The notes beneath the pieces were generated by a model. It ran no database searches. It was given only the letters and a program-made list of their open reading frames with translations, and was not told where the DNA came from. DNA of 64,000 bases from Cytospora piceicola (lineage: Eukaryota; Ascomycota; Sordariomycetes; Diaporthales; Cytosporaceae): contig JALQBC010000012.1 in the NCBI GenBank assembly GCA_023375675.1, positions 372,001 through 436,000 on the forward strand, read 5' to 3'. Shown piece by piece: positions 22,564 through 36,600 of this stretch. The position numbers were made by a program, and so were the translations under genes. Every line of letters begins with the position of its first letter. The stretch's first letter is position 1.

Positions 22564-25500
22564 CTAGTACGGGATACCATTGGTCATCAGCTGGAAGTGA
22601 TCGTACACGCCCGTCGAGTAGCTCGAGTAACTCCTCTTGATGAGGTCCTTCATGAAGTCGGCAGCCTCCCTCTCGGTCTTTTCCAGCACGAACCGCTGCT
22701 TGAAGTGCTCCACGCTCTCGGGCTTGAAGCACGGCAGGCCGCTGTCCATCATGAGCAGCACGATCTGGCTCAACTTCTCGACGTGCATGCGGGCGGCGAG
22801 GAAGGCCTTGACCGACAGCTCCTCGAACCACTTGAAGCTCTGGTGGTTCGTGCTGCCGCCCATGACCGAGACCATCTCCGCCGTCAGCTTGAAGGGTGCC
22901 CGCTCGAATTTGACGCCACCGGGGGCGATATCGAAGCAGAAACCGAAGTCGATGTGCAGAATGTGGCCCTGGTCGTCGATCATGATGTTGCCGTTGTGGC
23001 GATCCTTGAACTGCAGCAGGAACGAGATGAGCGAGTATGCTGCCATCGACTTGACGAAATTGTTGCGCGCCTGCTGGAACTTCAGCGAATCCTCGCTGCC
23101 GTACTTGGACACGAAGTATTCGTACAGCCCGTTGACAGCCTCGCGTCCCAGCATGTCACGAGAAACCGAGTTGGGCAGCACGTCAATGACACCGCACCCC
23201 GGCGCGGTCGCGGTCACGCGGTATGGGAAGACGTACACGTCCAGGCCGACGCTGTGGAAAATGCCTCGGAAGGCTGCGATCATCTGCAAGGCGAGAACAT
23301 CTTGACGGCAGTCGTCGCCGACCTTGAAGATAGCGGATTGCCAAACTTCGTAACTGTTGTCCTTGGGGACGACATCGCTGTCGATAGCATCCTCTAAAAC
23401 GTCACCTGTCTCTTCCAGACCCCCCTTTTCTTTCTTGATCCGGAAAGTTGCCATGAAAGGCGCCTTGGCATGACTCTGGAGTGGCTTGCCGGACTTGCGG
23501 TCAATGCCAACAACCACACCGTCCGGATTACTAGGGAGATAGACTCCCACTTCGACTTTGATGTTGCGAAGTTCCTCTTCGATCTTCTGTGCCTTCTCGG
23601 GCTTGGACTTTTTGATCAAGGGTTTAAGCTTGCCAGAGATACCTGTAATTTCATCAAAGAACGTGAATTCTCTTTCGTAGAATTCCAAATCAGTGGGATC
23701 GAAGCTCGTAAGCATGCGTTCCATGACTTTATCCAGTGTCGGCTTGATGTCGTCAGGCTGCAAGATGTCAGTAAGCACGAGTGAACTAACGGGAAAGGCC
23801 ATGTAACTTACAACCTGGCCATCGTCGTCTTTGTAGGAATTGGCCTTCATGTTCCAAATGATTTGGTGAGCGAACAATTGCGAGAACTGTGCAGTCTCAA
23901 CGATGTAGCGCTCTACGTAGCCAAGCGCATCGTAGCGCATAGTCTGCACAATCTGGGGTACGTAGAAGAAAGTTACATCCACGGAGTGACTCTCAAGTGC
24001 CCTCATGGCATATTGGATGAGGAATGGGTGGTTCTGGTACACCGGCAGGAAGTACGTGACAGCAGTTATTGGGTTGACGGGAGCCCAGAAGAGTAGATAC
24101 TGTAGGTGTTTACAACTTAGCAAATTGTTTCTTCCATACGGTCGCGAGCAAACATACCTTGAGCTGGAAAGTCAGATCGGGGGGCAGTGCGCCACCCAGA
24201 AGGATGGGCAAGGCCTCAGGCTCAGACACGGCCTTCTCAGGGCAATTCATCAGTAAGGAGCGAATCTCCTTGTGGATCCGAGCAGACTGGAACCTCGTGC
24301 AAAGCTCTATCGCAAGCGAGACACTTTCCGTCCATGCCGTGCGTATCAATGGAAGAAGTGCATTCTATTGTTTTGTGAGAAATGATCAATGGCCCCTGGG
24401 GGGGCAGTTGGGGGGTATTCAAAATCTTACCTCGAGAGATCCCTTGCTGGTATGGACGAGGGTCGCTGGCCGCTGCGAGGGCTCGCTTAATGGATAGACC
24501 CAGACAGTCAGCCTTGACTGCTCGTTCTCCAGCAGCAACAGTAGTAGCTGTTCCTTGGACTGAAGAGCCTGAAGAGACCTGAAGGTGCCAACGGAATGAG
24601 CTCCAATGAATCCAACAGCCTTGACAGCATTGATGACGTCTGTGATGAGTCGGATTTCCGTCTTAAGTTGGAGGATATTGCTACCAAAGGACCACTTCGG
24701 CGCATGGCAGAACCAACTGAGTGCCGCAGACAACAGTTTGTCCTTCAATCGCCATTGCGATACCGGCCCGATCTTGGTTGAAGTTCGCAAGATCTTGAGG
24801 CCGAACAGGACAGCCTGGAGCCTGATTTCTCTGGCCAGCGGGTGAGGCGTGGCTTTCTTGAGTTCCTCCATGGTGATATCGAGTAATCTCACGAGCACCT
24901 TCTGCGTATCAGGGCTACCCAAACGTGTCGCATTGAAGTGGCTCCGAAGGAACTCGAGCAGGCGAGCATGCGGTGACAGGAGGTTGTGGACCAGGTGCTT
25001 GCGTTTCGTGAGTGCCTCTTGGTCGCTCGGAGCGAATTCTTCCTTCTGGAAGAACGGATCAGGGTGTGTGATTGCTGTGTTGAAAAGCCCAACCTTCTTG
25101 TGGATGCTAAACTCCCATTGTTGCACGATCTCGTTGAGTATGCGAGGCTCCCAGATAGGGTTTTCATTCATCACACCAAGCCACAGTGACACTCCCAGCT
25201 TGATAGACTGCTTCGTGAACATGGCGAACGGTATACTCACGAGATAATGTGCCACAGCGCATTCCTCGCCTGACTCACTGCGGCATAGTAAGGCAGCCGC
25301 TCGACGGAGGATGTCACGGATGTCAGCCATCGGCGTGGTCCTCTTATGAAGGATGCGGTCCTCGATATGTGCGAGAGCCGTCACGGCATCGGCCCGTTCA
25401 TTCTCAGAACCAGACAAATAAGATGCTCTTCTATCGATTCGCATAAAGGACAGCCATTCCAAACTGTGGTCTGGCAAAGCTTCGGCGTAGCGATACTCCT

Positions 25501-28500
25501 GTCGGGTAGTGTACTGAGCGATAAAGTCAGACGCGGTGTTGATGTTGGCCTCTCCAACCTTATCAACCGAGATCAACCTGTGGTCTGTCCCGGGAACAGA
25601 CGATCCGAGCTCCATCGCAAAGGATCTCCCAAGGGATATGTGACCATATGCACCCTCATCGTCGAATTCGGACAAATGCGTTTGCAAGAGTCCCTTCACG
25701 TCTGCTGGCGCAATATCAATGGCTGTCGACACCCAGACTTTCCCAGTTTTGTACAGCCGATTGAGAGTGAGCTTCCTGAAAGCGTAGTCATCAGATAGCT
25801 CGACCGTCACATTACCACGAGTCGAGCTGAAAGTCGTCCTCGGCTCATACAAATCCGTCTCTGCCTCGAGACAGCTTGCCCACATCAGAGACAACAACTC
25901 CAGTAGGGCGAAAAGCGAAGATCGACGACATAGGGCAGAGGGAACATCGCGGATAATTCGGTCGGCGCAGGCATAAGCTGCCTGTTGGACACGTTCGATT
26001 CGGTGACAGCAGTTGCAAAAGATCGTGGCCAGCTGCGACGCGGCGTATTCTGCAGAAAAAGTGTTGTTGCCTTCCAGGGTCTTCCTCAAGTATGTTTCAA
26101 CCACGACGCCAGTGATGCCCTCCATGATGTTGCTCATGTCGCCTTTCCTCATGCTTGGTTCGAGGAAGTAGGACAGAACCTTCGTACAATCGCCCGATTC
26201 GGCCCTCAAGCTCTCCACGAGATACGCCGCGTGGAGGAAAATCACCTTCCGGTAAGTTAGGCCCTTGATATCCGATGCTTTGGAAGGCACAAGTTCAGCT
26301 AGTTGCTTCTTCTGCATCGCTTCTCTCTCGGGGCTCATGCCTCTGCGAAGTACTGTGTTGAGCTCAATGTCACTTTCGACTTGTTCACCACGCTGCTCGG
26401 CAACTAGAGGCGGGGAGTGAACAGCTATGAGCTGTAGATCAGCTGCGTACTTCTTCCCACGCTCCGTGGCCGGGTTGAACCCGTGAACAACAATATTGAA
26501 CCAGGCATCACGCAGCATAGCATGCGACTCGTCATCAATCCAGTTAAATGTAGCCATATCATTTGCCGACATGAACACGGCGAGTGGCTGAAGCAGTTGG
26601 GCGATCTCTTTTGCGGCAAGCTCCATGTCGGACTCCTTCGCATGGCTGGTCTGTTGCACATCCCCCTTTGATACTATACTGTCAAGCATATGATCCCAGT
26701 ATATATCGTACAGCGGGGAGTCCCTGTGGAGATTCGCCGAAATATGGTTCCTGGCTGTGACCAACTAAAGATCATTAGTAAACACAAAGAAATCTTTGTA
26801 GAATCTGGAAATACTCACTGCATCCAGGATCATGGTCCGATCTTCCACCACAGCGGCATGGGAAATGCGAGCGTAAGTCTTGAGCAGAGAGCGGAACTCG
26901 AGCTGTCCTCCGCTCAGTGAGAGAACTGCAGCCCCAGTAATCACCCTTGTATCCACGATATTGCTAATCTTGTCATATTTCTGCAGGAGGATAGATTGGG
27001 CCAGAGTAGAGATCTTCTCATCTTCACAAGCAGTCGCAATGCCACAGATCGCATCGATCACATTGGTATAGACGATGGACGCCTCCTCTTCGCCTGTAAT
27101 CTGCAGTGAGATAGAGCTTCCAGCTGACTGTCTTCTCCCATATATCTGCGAGTCGCCGGGGTCGAGACCGAATTCGGCCTTGCCATTCTGCTCGGTAGTT
27201 GGGCTGATCACGTTGCCGAGCGCGTACAAGGTAGTGATGACTGCGTCGGTAGATAGCACACGAAGCACGTAAGCCAGGCACTGAGAAGCCGTGACAATGA
27301 CATGGCTCGGGGCACGGCCTTGGACGATGAAGCGAGGCAGCAGACGGCTGATGTTGGCGCCGTACGTCGGGGACATCCTGCAGACGACTGCCGTCGAGCG
27401 AAGAACGACCGAGGCGAGGTTCTCGTCTGCCATTTGATCAGGGTCTCCCAGTGTCTCCTCCAGCCACGCCATCAGTGTTTCTGTGTCTGCAGCGTCTTGG
27501 TTCAGTCTGGAACAATTCAAGTAGCTGATGAATGCTGCCGCCTTGACTGCGAAGGCGATCTTTTGTTGCGACATAGTTCCCATGCGGATGAAATCTGCAC
27601 TAGCATCCAAGTAATTCAACTGGTCGAGGACGATGTTCGCGTAAGTGACTACCGACGCCATGTCTCCACTTCCGCTCCTGGCTGTGCCTGGCCGAAGCAA
27701 AGCATCGCCTGACATCAGCAGATCCAGGACATGGCTCTTCTTCAAAGCGCTGGTTTCGGCTACCAGCATTGAGGTGGATGCGGCCACGAGTGTCATGAAC
27801 CTCTGCTGAAGGAGCATTGCCCCCAACGGACGGTTGATATCGACATAGTGTCGCAAGTATCTCTTCCATTCCCTTGCAGCGCGGTCATGAGAACGAGAGT
27901 TTCGAATAGTGGAGAAGGCTGTCTCTACAACAACCAAGAACTCCTCGCTCAAGAGTTTCTGAAGCGTTTGTATGAGAGCAAGCCTGCTTCCCGATTTCCA
28001 GAAGTCTGCCTGCGCCGCGGCGGCTTCGAGAAAGCCCAACAGGGATACTGCAATAGTAGCAGTATGTATGGCATCTTCCAAGCTCGTGTCGTGGGTTCCC
28101 TGTCCTTGTCCAGGTGCCATGCTCTCGGTTGCATGCATGCAGGCGTTTAGAAAAGCCGAAATGTTAGCCGCAACATTTTCGTATATGTCGCCATCATGGT
28201 TTCCGAGGCTTAGCAGAGCAAATGTTACGTGGTAACTCAGCGACTCGGTCGGTGAAGGATCGATCTTGCGGTAAAACGGCGAAGGCACGAACTCTTGTGT
28301 ATGGGCGTCGAGTAGGTACGGGGCCAGTTGTCGAGTGAGACGCTGGGCGTTCTGGCTATTCTGTACTAATGGAGCGGCCTTGCATAGGGACAGAAGAACA
28401 TCAAACTCTCGGATTGTCTGCAGAAGTTAGTGGACATATTCTGGATTCAAGTCTATCAGCAGATGGCCGACGCACCATGGGGACCCGTCCAAGAGACGAG

Positions 28501-28664
28501 GCCTTCCTCGAGTCGGTCCCATTCGCGACCACTTTCCCGTTTGCATGACTAGGGCAAGCCTTGCAAAGACGATCCAGGTCTGATTTCTCAAATGGCACTG
28601 TAGATTTCGAGGCTGAGAGCGCGGCGATTCGCTCCAGCGCCTTGGAGCGTATGTCTCGAGCCAT
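22564..28664 (-). CDS. STT4: phosphatidylinositol 4-kinase Stt4 (type III alpha)
   Basis: Six exons on the minus strand: 28664-28476, 28417-26819, 26764-24431, 24364-24158, 24099-23812 and 23757-22564. All introns are phase 0 and 54-66 nt long; the protein is 1,936 residues, normal for the family. It makes PI4P at the plasma membrane, feeding Mss4 and lipid transfer. The N-terminal 1,200 residues are helical-repeat-like, followed by the PIK accessory domain. The kinase domain fills the last exon: DDCRQDVLALQMI, then FKDRHNGNIM (catalytic loop, about residue 1,797) and HIDFGFCF (metal-binding DFG). The protein ends NGIPY, as I recall for the family. The last intron (23758-23811) is 54 nt and stop-free, so a naive frame reads through it. 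Splicing it out restores direct continuity from the NMKAN segment to PLKPTLD-like sequence. Confidence 0.95.
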
Positions 28665-29218
28665 AGCGGATGGAATAGGGGTTCAACGTCGGACCTGGCG
28701 GAAGATGGTCCCTCGGAGGCGAGAGAATCGAGGGAATACGCAAGACGAAAGATACAGAACACAGCAGAATTAGTCCATAGTCAACAGAACAATCTCTCAG
28801 GAGAAACAAACAACCAGTCACGCTTACGTCGTCAATTTGCAGGTAGTCAGCGCAACGCTTACCGTGGCCCCCAACTTTATATATGGGTGACAGCATCCCT
28901 GAAACCCCTGGGCAGGCCTAGGCTGCCCGAGTGATCCGTGCACAAGCTACCCCAGCTTAAGAGAGATGACAAGTGCGTAAGGCCAATCAGCTCTACCTCT
29001 CTAAGTTCGTATCCACTTTTATGCTTACCTCAGTGCTGCTCAAGGCAGGCAAGGCTGACGCGCGCTCGACCTCACTCGACAGTTTGCAGCCTCCAGCCTT
29101 CAACATCAGCAACACGAACCATCAACGACAATCGGCGCACCCATCTTCACTCCTCTACCACTATCGTACACCTACCCTCCGACCTTTTCTACAGCTTCCG
29201 ATTCGCACAACCGCAAAG
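28665..29218. promoter_or_regulatory. divergent promoter region of STT4 and PRE7
   Basis: The start codons of two head-to-head genes are 554 bases apart, so this segment must contain both leaders and promoters. A possible minus-strand donor (GTAAGC near 28825) suggests a leader intron for STT4. No individual factor site is strong enough to name. Confidence 0.55.
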
Positions 29219-30079
29219 ATGGCTGCCATGTTCAGCCAGAACCCCCTGATGAATGGGCCCAACTACTCCTTCAACGATGCACCTAAAGTCAACAATGGCG
29301 AGTTTCGGCAACACCGCTTTGACCCGTAAGTAAATCACTTGCTTTTGTGTCACGAGGGTCTCTGGCGTGTAGCTTCTCTAACGCTTTACAGCTACACCGA
29401 CAACGGCGGCTCCATCCTCGCCATCACCGGTGACGACTTCGCCATCTTGGCCGGCGACACTCGACACACATCCGGCTACAGCATCAACACGCGGCACTAC
29501 CCCAAGGTCTTCAAGATCGGCGGTAGCACGGCCGACCAGTCAGACGCCACTCTGGTGCTGTCAGTGTGTGGTTTCGCGGCCGACGGCGAGGCGCTGAAGG
29601 AGCGTCTGGACACCGTTTGCAAGATGTACCGGTACCGACACGGCAAGCCCATGAGCGTCAACGCCTGCGCAAAGCGGCTGTCCACCATCCTCTACCAGAA
29701 GCGATTCTTCCCCTACTATGCGTACGCCATCCTAGGTGGCCTCGACGAGGATGGCAAGGGTGCGGTTTACAGTTACGATCCCGTGGGAAGCTACGAGCGG
29801 GAGACGTGCCGCGCGGCCGGCGCCGCGGCCAGTCTGATCATGCCGTTCTTGGACAACCAGGTCAACTTCAAGAACCAGTTCATACCAGGCAGTGGAGTGG
29901 GTCATGCTCTGCAGGAGCGGGAGAAGAAGCCTCTGGGCCGGAGAGACGTGGAGATCCTGGTCAAGGATGCTTTTGACGGTGCGGTGGAGAGACACATCGA
30001 GGTTGGTGATGGCTTGCAGATGATGGTCATCACGTCAAATGGCATCGAGGAGGTTCTGCTGCCTCTGAAGAAAGACTAG
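29219..30079 (+). CDS. PRE7: 20S proteasome subunit beta-6 (beta type-1)
   Basis: Exons 29219-29325 and 29392-30079, separated by a 66-nt GTAAGT...ACAG intron, give 264 residues. The subunit is a non-catalytic member of the beta ring of the 20S core. Matches to the family include YTDNGGSILAITGDDFAILA, GDTRHTSGYSINTR, CGFAADGEAL, RFFPYYAYAILGGLDEDGKG, SYDPVGSYERE and AAASLIMPFLDNQVNFKNQ. The first 35 residues, before the Asn-Gly-Gly segment, correspond to the family's N-terminal extension. There is no catalytic N-terminal Thr after a GT site, as expected for beta-6. The start ATG follows AAAG; an earlier frame start would lie in the leader. Confidence 0.96.
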
Positions 30080-32959
30080 GTTGGCGAGTGGACGACGCCC
30101 GACTAGACAGCTTGTACAATACGATCATGAGAGTCGATTCGGCTATGAGATACGCAATGAGATCAACATTTAGATTTACAGTAACCTGTTAGCCACTTTC
30201 GACGTTACTCGAGGTGAGATCTGCAATCTTCCGCCCGCAACATCTGGCCTCTGTCTTGGTATTGAGGACAGCCGTCAACGATATTCCCGGGAAGTCGTTT
30301 TTCGTACAACGCGAGATCAAGCACGATATCTAGACGTTTCTGGTGCTTCAATGGAAAAGGTGTCAAGGCATCAGGTTATTGGCAAGCCATCCGCAGGCGA
30401 TGTAATGTAGAACAATGTGGTGTACTGAACTGTCATTAACGAGGAAGCCAACCATAGCAAGCTGAGGCACTGGAGGGCGGACAAAAGCAATGACGAACTA
30501 GCAATCTATAAGCCGTAAGGGTTAATATGCCTACATACCAAGTGGACAGACAAGTGGCTTCTCGACTATATCCGCGGAGAAGTTTTGGCGACCTCTGCAC
30601 CAGCGGATCGCGTAACTTGAAGTGTCTTAAATCGGCGACAACTAGAAAGTAGTTCTGCAAGTCCCAACCGCTGTTCAAGATTTCCAATGCTCCGAAACGT
30701 ATCGACGAGGCTACTAGGAGAGGGAGGGGGGACTCTGGCCTAGTTTAGTGGCACGCAAACCGTTGTACTAGGGGGTATTTGAGAGACTGCCAACATCTTC
30801 GGCGCCATCATAGATACTTCACATGAAGTGATCAATCGGTTGGTTCTCCAAACCATGTAGGGTATTCAACAGTCCGGGTCTCTAACGGTGAGTGGTTATT
30901 TAGGGACAAAGTTTCCTGCTGGATGAGACCTCGATGAAGCCCCGTTGGACTGGTTGTTGGGTCATCGTCGATCACCACCTAATGAGAGCCACCAGCTAAC
31001 ACATATGTAAAACAAGTCTTTAGACTGGTATTTCACGGCGCTCCATCACTCGGTTCTCGGGACAGGCAAAGAACAGGCATTGGGATTTGACAGCGTGGAG
31101 TTTTCCCCCTTTCGAGGCCGATTTCATTGTCAATCAACTCGGTAGTCGAATTGGTGCCCGTGGTCGCTGAACCGTCCCTCAAGTGCTCTCTCTCTCGCAA
31201 CTAGGACGTAGGGAGAGTAATTATCTCGGTAGTTGGCCGAATTCCTTGTCTCAACACTTCGGGGAAGGGTTTCCCAACGAGTCCGGCCCTTTCTCAGTCC
31301 TCCATTGTGTCGCGCAATGTCAGACTGCTCTCAAGTGCTCCCCTGCATATATCCGCTATTCTTGACGATGAGGATATGGATCCATGCGGTCGGATGAGGC
31401 AAAGCCGTTGGAAAAATCTGCGACGAACGATTACAGCTAGTGTTTCGATGAGCCATACCTAGGTTTATCTCCTGCTTGTCCGTTTCTTCATCATCCTGGG
31501 CAAAGCTGTCCAACGGGTACCCATACATACTCAGGGATACTCCTAGATAGCCAACGCCCTATTACCACCTTATTACTGTACATACACGACATTCGTCCTC
31601 GGTTAGCAGTAAATGCCGTTGGAGTTCGTCAGAAATACCACCTGAGATTTTACTCCAGGGGAGTAATAGCTGAAAGTGGCAAGCCCGGCGGAGCCAAGGG
31701 ATATTCGGTCTTGTCACCGATGAACTCAAGCTGGATCCAACCATCTTGCGGGAACGCCAAGACACTACCACCACTATTACTATTTCCAGGCCGATCCTCA
31801 AATGGCTTACCCGGACAGCCGGAGTACCCAGGTAGTTGTCGGCTGCCTCCCGGGACGTTATAACAGCCTGAAAGAATGGGAGCTGTTTGTAGTCTAGTCT
31901 AACAATCCAGCAAGCTCCCGCTGGCCCCTTGACTGGTGTCCAGGCGTTCAGGCGTTAGCTTTCGAGTTGGGAGACTCCTTGCGGGGAAATCCACGTGCTT
32001 GGCGTCTCGATACGTGCTCACTTACTCAGTGTCGATACGTACCTAGTCAGCTACCAAGGTGGTTTGCCACTTTCCTGCGTCGCCTTACATAGTGCCTAGG
32101 CCTGCTAGGTATCCAGGAGGGCGTGTCTACAACCTTTGTTTGCGGCGGCACCCCGGGCCCAGAAGAATTGCCGGGATCTTGACGACGTTGGGAGGTTGAT
32201 GACCCCAGGTGCCTTATTACAGTACATACCTAGGTACCTACCTATCAAAAAGGTTGACATCCGAACTCTTCAAAGTTGGCCAAGTCGTAGTCCTCCAGAC
32301 ATCCCCAGTACTGCGTGACAGTCCCGCTTCCAAACCAAAAGAAAAACAAAAAAACAAAGAAAGGAGAAGGAAAAAGGAAAAAGAGCGAGACATCAACTTC
32401 CGCCCTAGCTATTGTCTGCTATGCGATAGGTGTTTCTCTCCACAACTTTCCAGATTCTGGGCTGTCGTTCCTGATCAGTTCTTACGTAGTAAACGGCGGG
32501 AGACTAATGTAGGTATCAGGCTATGGACGGTAGTTCCCTACCCCCAGGACATACATGCGTGATGAAGCAACGCCAGCGTATCATTGACTGGCTGTTACGA
32601 GGTGTGCTTGGTGAGATAGACTCCGGTGGACAGCTGCGACCCCTTGCGGAAGTGATAGCAATCCACAACCCAAACTCAGGGTCCTGGTCTGGAAACGATT
32701 GACGGCTGTGGCAAGGGACGTTTGTTGGTTGCTGCACTACAAGCTTTACTCGGTGGAATTATGTATATTCGGATTCGGATTTGGATTTGGATTTGCACCT
32801 TAAGATCGTCACCGTCAATCATAACCCACCATTCAAACCCAAACCTCGCAAAGTGCTGTGCTATTTCCAATAATGCGCCCACGGCTGTCCAAGGCTTTAC
32901 TCCAGTAGGAACAGTTGACGTCCCTGGACAGCATAAGCGGAAGAGTGTTTCCGGAACCT

Positions 32960-32967
32960 TGACGTCA
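32960..32967. promoter_or_regulatory. CRE-like TGACGTCA octamer
   Basis: Exact palindromic TGACGTCA, the consensus site of ATF/CREB-type bZIP factors. It lies in the gene desert with no obvious gene start next to it, so function is uncertain. Confidence 0.4.
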
Positions 32968-33608
32968 ATGTGGGGCGTTTGTCCGTCAAGATCGTGGGAT
33001 TATTGGTCAATGGTATGCAGGTGGAGCTGGCTACTCAAGAGGGAAGTAGACGGCAGGTATGCAGGGCACAAAGTCACGGAAGGATCCAAGGATACCTACC
33101 TAGATACATACCTAGGTACCTAGATACCTAGGTACTTAAGTAGGTATAGAGATGATCACTGTTGAGAAGAAGCACAAGTCGCTACTACTCCTTTCCGGTA
33201 TTAGTAGCAGCCTTGGAAATCCTTGCTGCAGTTCAGATAAGCGAGCTATGTTGACTACAATCAGGCCAAACAGAAGAAACCCGGGGTATAATGTGTAGAC
33301 TACCTAGCAGCCTAGGTAATGGTTTCAAGTATAAAAGGAGATCAGGATGTCGATACCTACCTACTACCTAGGTACCTAGGTTGGTATCTTAAGTACTCGG
33401 TGGGCGCACGGGCGAGGCTCAGAATGGCTCAGCATTTCCCAGAATCTCACCCCAAAACGGGAAGGAAGGACAAAATCTCTTGCTCATGAGGTTCCAGGGT
33501 CTCCGTCCCACATCAAACCCAAATCCCCACAATCCCACAGCTCCCTTTCAATGATCCCTGAACTTCCAACTGTCAGCACTTGTCGAATTCGCATTTTTTG
33601 TAGGCAGA

Positions 33609-33616
33609 TGACGTCA
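33609..33616. promoter_or_regulatory. CRE-like TGACGTCA octamer
   Basis: A second exact TGACGTCA 649 bases from the first. Near-matches lie at about 32915, 33732 and 34072. It is a candidate bZIP site only. Confidence 0.4.
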
Positions 33617-36600
33617 AAGCACCTTTTCAACGCGCAAGACAGCAGCCACTTTTGATCCATCAGTGGTTAAACGGTCGGCATTTCTCTGACAGGCAGCATC
33701 TCGATATTATGAATTATTATCATCGTCAGACAACAAGGCAATGACGTATATAGGGAACCTACCCAAAATAAACCTATCATCCAACCCCCACACCAGACAT
33801 ACGTTACGATACGTACAATACCAAATAGCAAGCATGTGCGGGAAGATTAAGCATGTGGTTATTTCCTCGCAAGACGGGTCTTACTGTCACCGCGGCAGCG
33901 CAATTGGCCTTACCTAGGCAGTTCCGCACAGGGTTGGTTACACAAGGGCCCAACGAGCTGCGAGCATGTCCACTGCCCTCGCGTCCGCTCGCCTGCATAT
34001 TCTCGCAGACCATCAGATTCGGACAGATATGTTCAGTTTGGGTGGATTTGGTTGAACCATTCGACGTCATATCTTGGGGATCTCTCATAGATTGCATACT
34101 ACTACGGAACATTAGTACACCCACCCTGCCACCCGGGATTTTTGCATACCAATCTATACATGTTCCACAGCCTGTGCCTGCAGTCCACGGAGAGCGCTTT
34201 GCAACGACTGCTTTGCTTGGCTGCAGACCAGGGACGTGGAGAGCCCTGCGGCTCCTGCCGAGCTTCCACACCCATCTGCATGATTTCATCACCTGCGACC
34301 CTCCTCGAGGTACTGTGGTACCTGATCCTTGTCGGGCTCGATGATCCCAGCAATGGTCTTGCGTTAGCCTCACCCAGCCGCATCCATCCACTGCCATCCA
34401 TTGATCTGTCTCGGGCCTCGATTTCATTTTTTGTGTAAATCACGATCGGGCTCTTCTTCTTTATGCAAAAGCGCATGAAACTTATCGGCAGAACTTTCGT
34501 CCTGGAGAGCACATGTGCATTCACGGGCCCGGACTGGATACAGTAAGATCGGCGCTACTTGGCCCGCCTCCTTCTTCACGATGTCGGAGATCCACCACGA
34601 ACCTTTTGTTTACCAGTACACTACCTAGGTATCTACTATCGTACCTGCCAGGCCCACCCACCACTTGGCGTGGTATTCCCATGCCGTCATTATGCTCCCA
34701 GCAAGCCAGAGGTCTGATGTCATATGTGGAAGACAACCCTCTTTCCAGGGCAAACACAGTACACATTGGAGCCAATTGTCCTCGATGTCAGGAGCTTTGA
34801 TAAGGGTCGACCAAATACGACTCATCAAGTGTTACTCTTGTGTGGAGGGTAATGGGTGAGGCTTTGGAGTACCTCCTGATAGGGGCCTAGACGTTTCGAC
34901 CTCCAGCGCTACTACAGTACCCGGTACTCGCCTTGCAATTCGATTCGACTTACACGATGGGGCAACCCTGAACTGCCGATCATCTCTCGACTGTGTATTT
35001 GCCCGTGGGGATGTGGCGCCGTGCCCCGACTTCACGTCCTACTTTGGCGAAGAAGACCACAATATTGACTGTGGTACGCTGACAAACTGACAGGTTGGCA
35101 GGCCTGGCAGGCAACTTCAGGACAACCTCACCGTGCCCACATTCCTAGGTGCCTCTAGCACTAAAGCTAAACGCTGGATGGCCTGGCGGGTCTAGCAGGT
35201 TAAGCTAAGCGGCGCCTAAGTCGACTGGAAACAGCACACTGGAACGTGATGGGACTGACAGACACCCTGCCGGCCCAATCCGAGAAGTTGAAAGCGAAGA
35301 GGCGAAATCATCTCTCTTGGTCAGGTATGTCGATGCTAACCGACTCACGGTCTTGAGGATAAAAGTACGTGCCGGCACACACAAATACCGCGTCGCATTG
35401 GCTTCCTGCAGAGTGGTGTGCCCTCCACGCCCCGGACCAGAGCAAAAAATAAGTGAGCCTAGAACAATTGTGGCTCGGTGGCTGGACGGCCTTGACCACT
35501 GTACAGTGGCGAAATAGCTGATCAGGGGGACCCCCAGCTCTGTCCAAGACATCCTGCCTCTCTGCCCGGAGCTAATACCCATCGACAATCGACAATCCCA
35601 TTTCATTTTACCATCTGTGTGGAATCGGGGTTCTTGCTGCTGGGATAATCCAGCCCTCACGCCCTCCACGTATCCTGACAATACGTCGTCACTATCAGCA
35701 CCCCTCCCCCAGTGTCGCAAGAAATGGATCTGGCTTTTTTGCCCCCATCTCCACTGTCTCCGTCCCATGGTCATGCCATGCGTCGGTCGCCCGAAAAGTC
35801 GAGACGCAGAGAGCCTCTCGAGTTTGGACCCTTACCGAGACTTTAGCCACTCAAGCCCTATGTGTATCTCTTGTCGTCATTTTCCCCTTCCCTTCCCTGC
35901 AGTCCACTGGTGCGTTCTCGAGGTGACTTGCCAGTCGTATTTCCCACGAGGGTGAAACAGGGTCAGCACTCATCGTCACTCGACCATCATTCGTGCATTC
36001 TGCCCTCCCACTGTAAATGATCTGTCCTACTTAGGTTGGCGGGTGGCCCATTCATCACTTATCCATTCCTCTTGGGAGTCAGCATATTCAACGATAAGCC
36101 ACAGACAACCGTGCTCTCAACTGTGGCGACAGAATACCCGACCATTCAAGCGCGAAGTTGTCAAGGTCCCAGGTCACTATCTCGTTGCGTCTTCAGACTA
36201 GCAATACCCCGTCTGTCCCCCTTCTCGTGGGACCATAGACCGGATATCCTGTACGAGGTTACCCACAGTATTGGGATCCTCTCCTGTGGCAAAGAAGTCC
36301 GGAGAAGTTAGGTTAGTGGAAGTCGCGCCTGCGCCTGCGCAGTTACACCTCCCTGTTGCGAGGCCCAGCTAATTGCTGCCCCTGTATAGTACATAGAAGG
36401 CGCCCGGAAGCTCTTCCTTCCCTGGTCGTTTATACCCCTGTTGCTGGGGTATTTCAAACTGGCATTGGTAGACCTTTTTGGATCCTCATCTCTCAACGTA
36501 ACCCTCACAGCTACCATCCTACAAGTCTCCGTACTACCATTGGAGCTAGAGGGCGCTATAGTAGTCGACTGGCCTGCCGAAGCATCAACGACCGTTATTT

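Noticed and set aside
33804..34427. Opposed frames of 163 (plus) and 207 (minus) codons in the gene desert
   Set aside because: Each would exclude the other, and neither shows domain, signal peptide or biased composition of a real protein.
35205..35774. 189-codon minus-strand frame
   Set aside because: No recognisable domain or splice partners; composition looks random.
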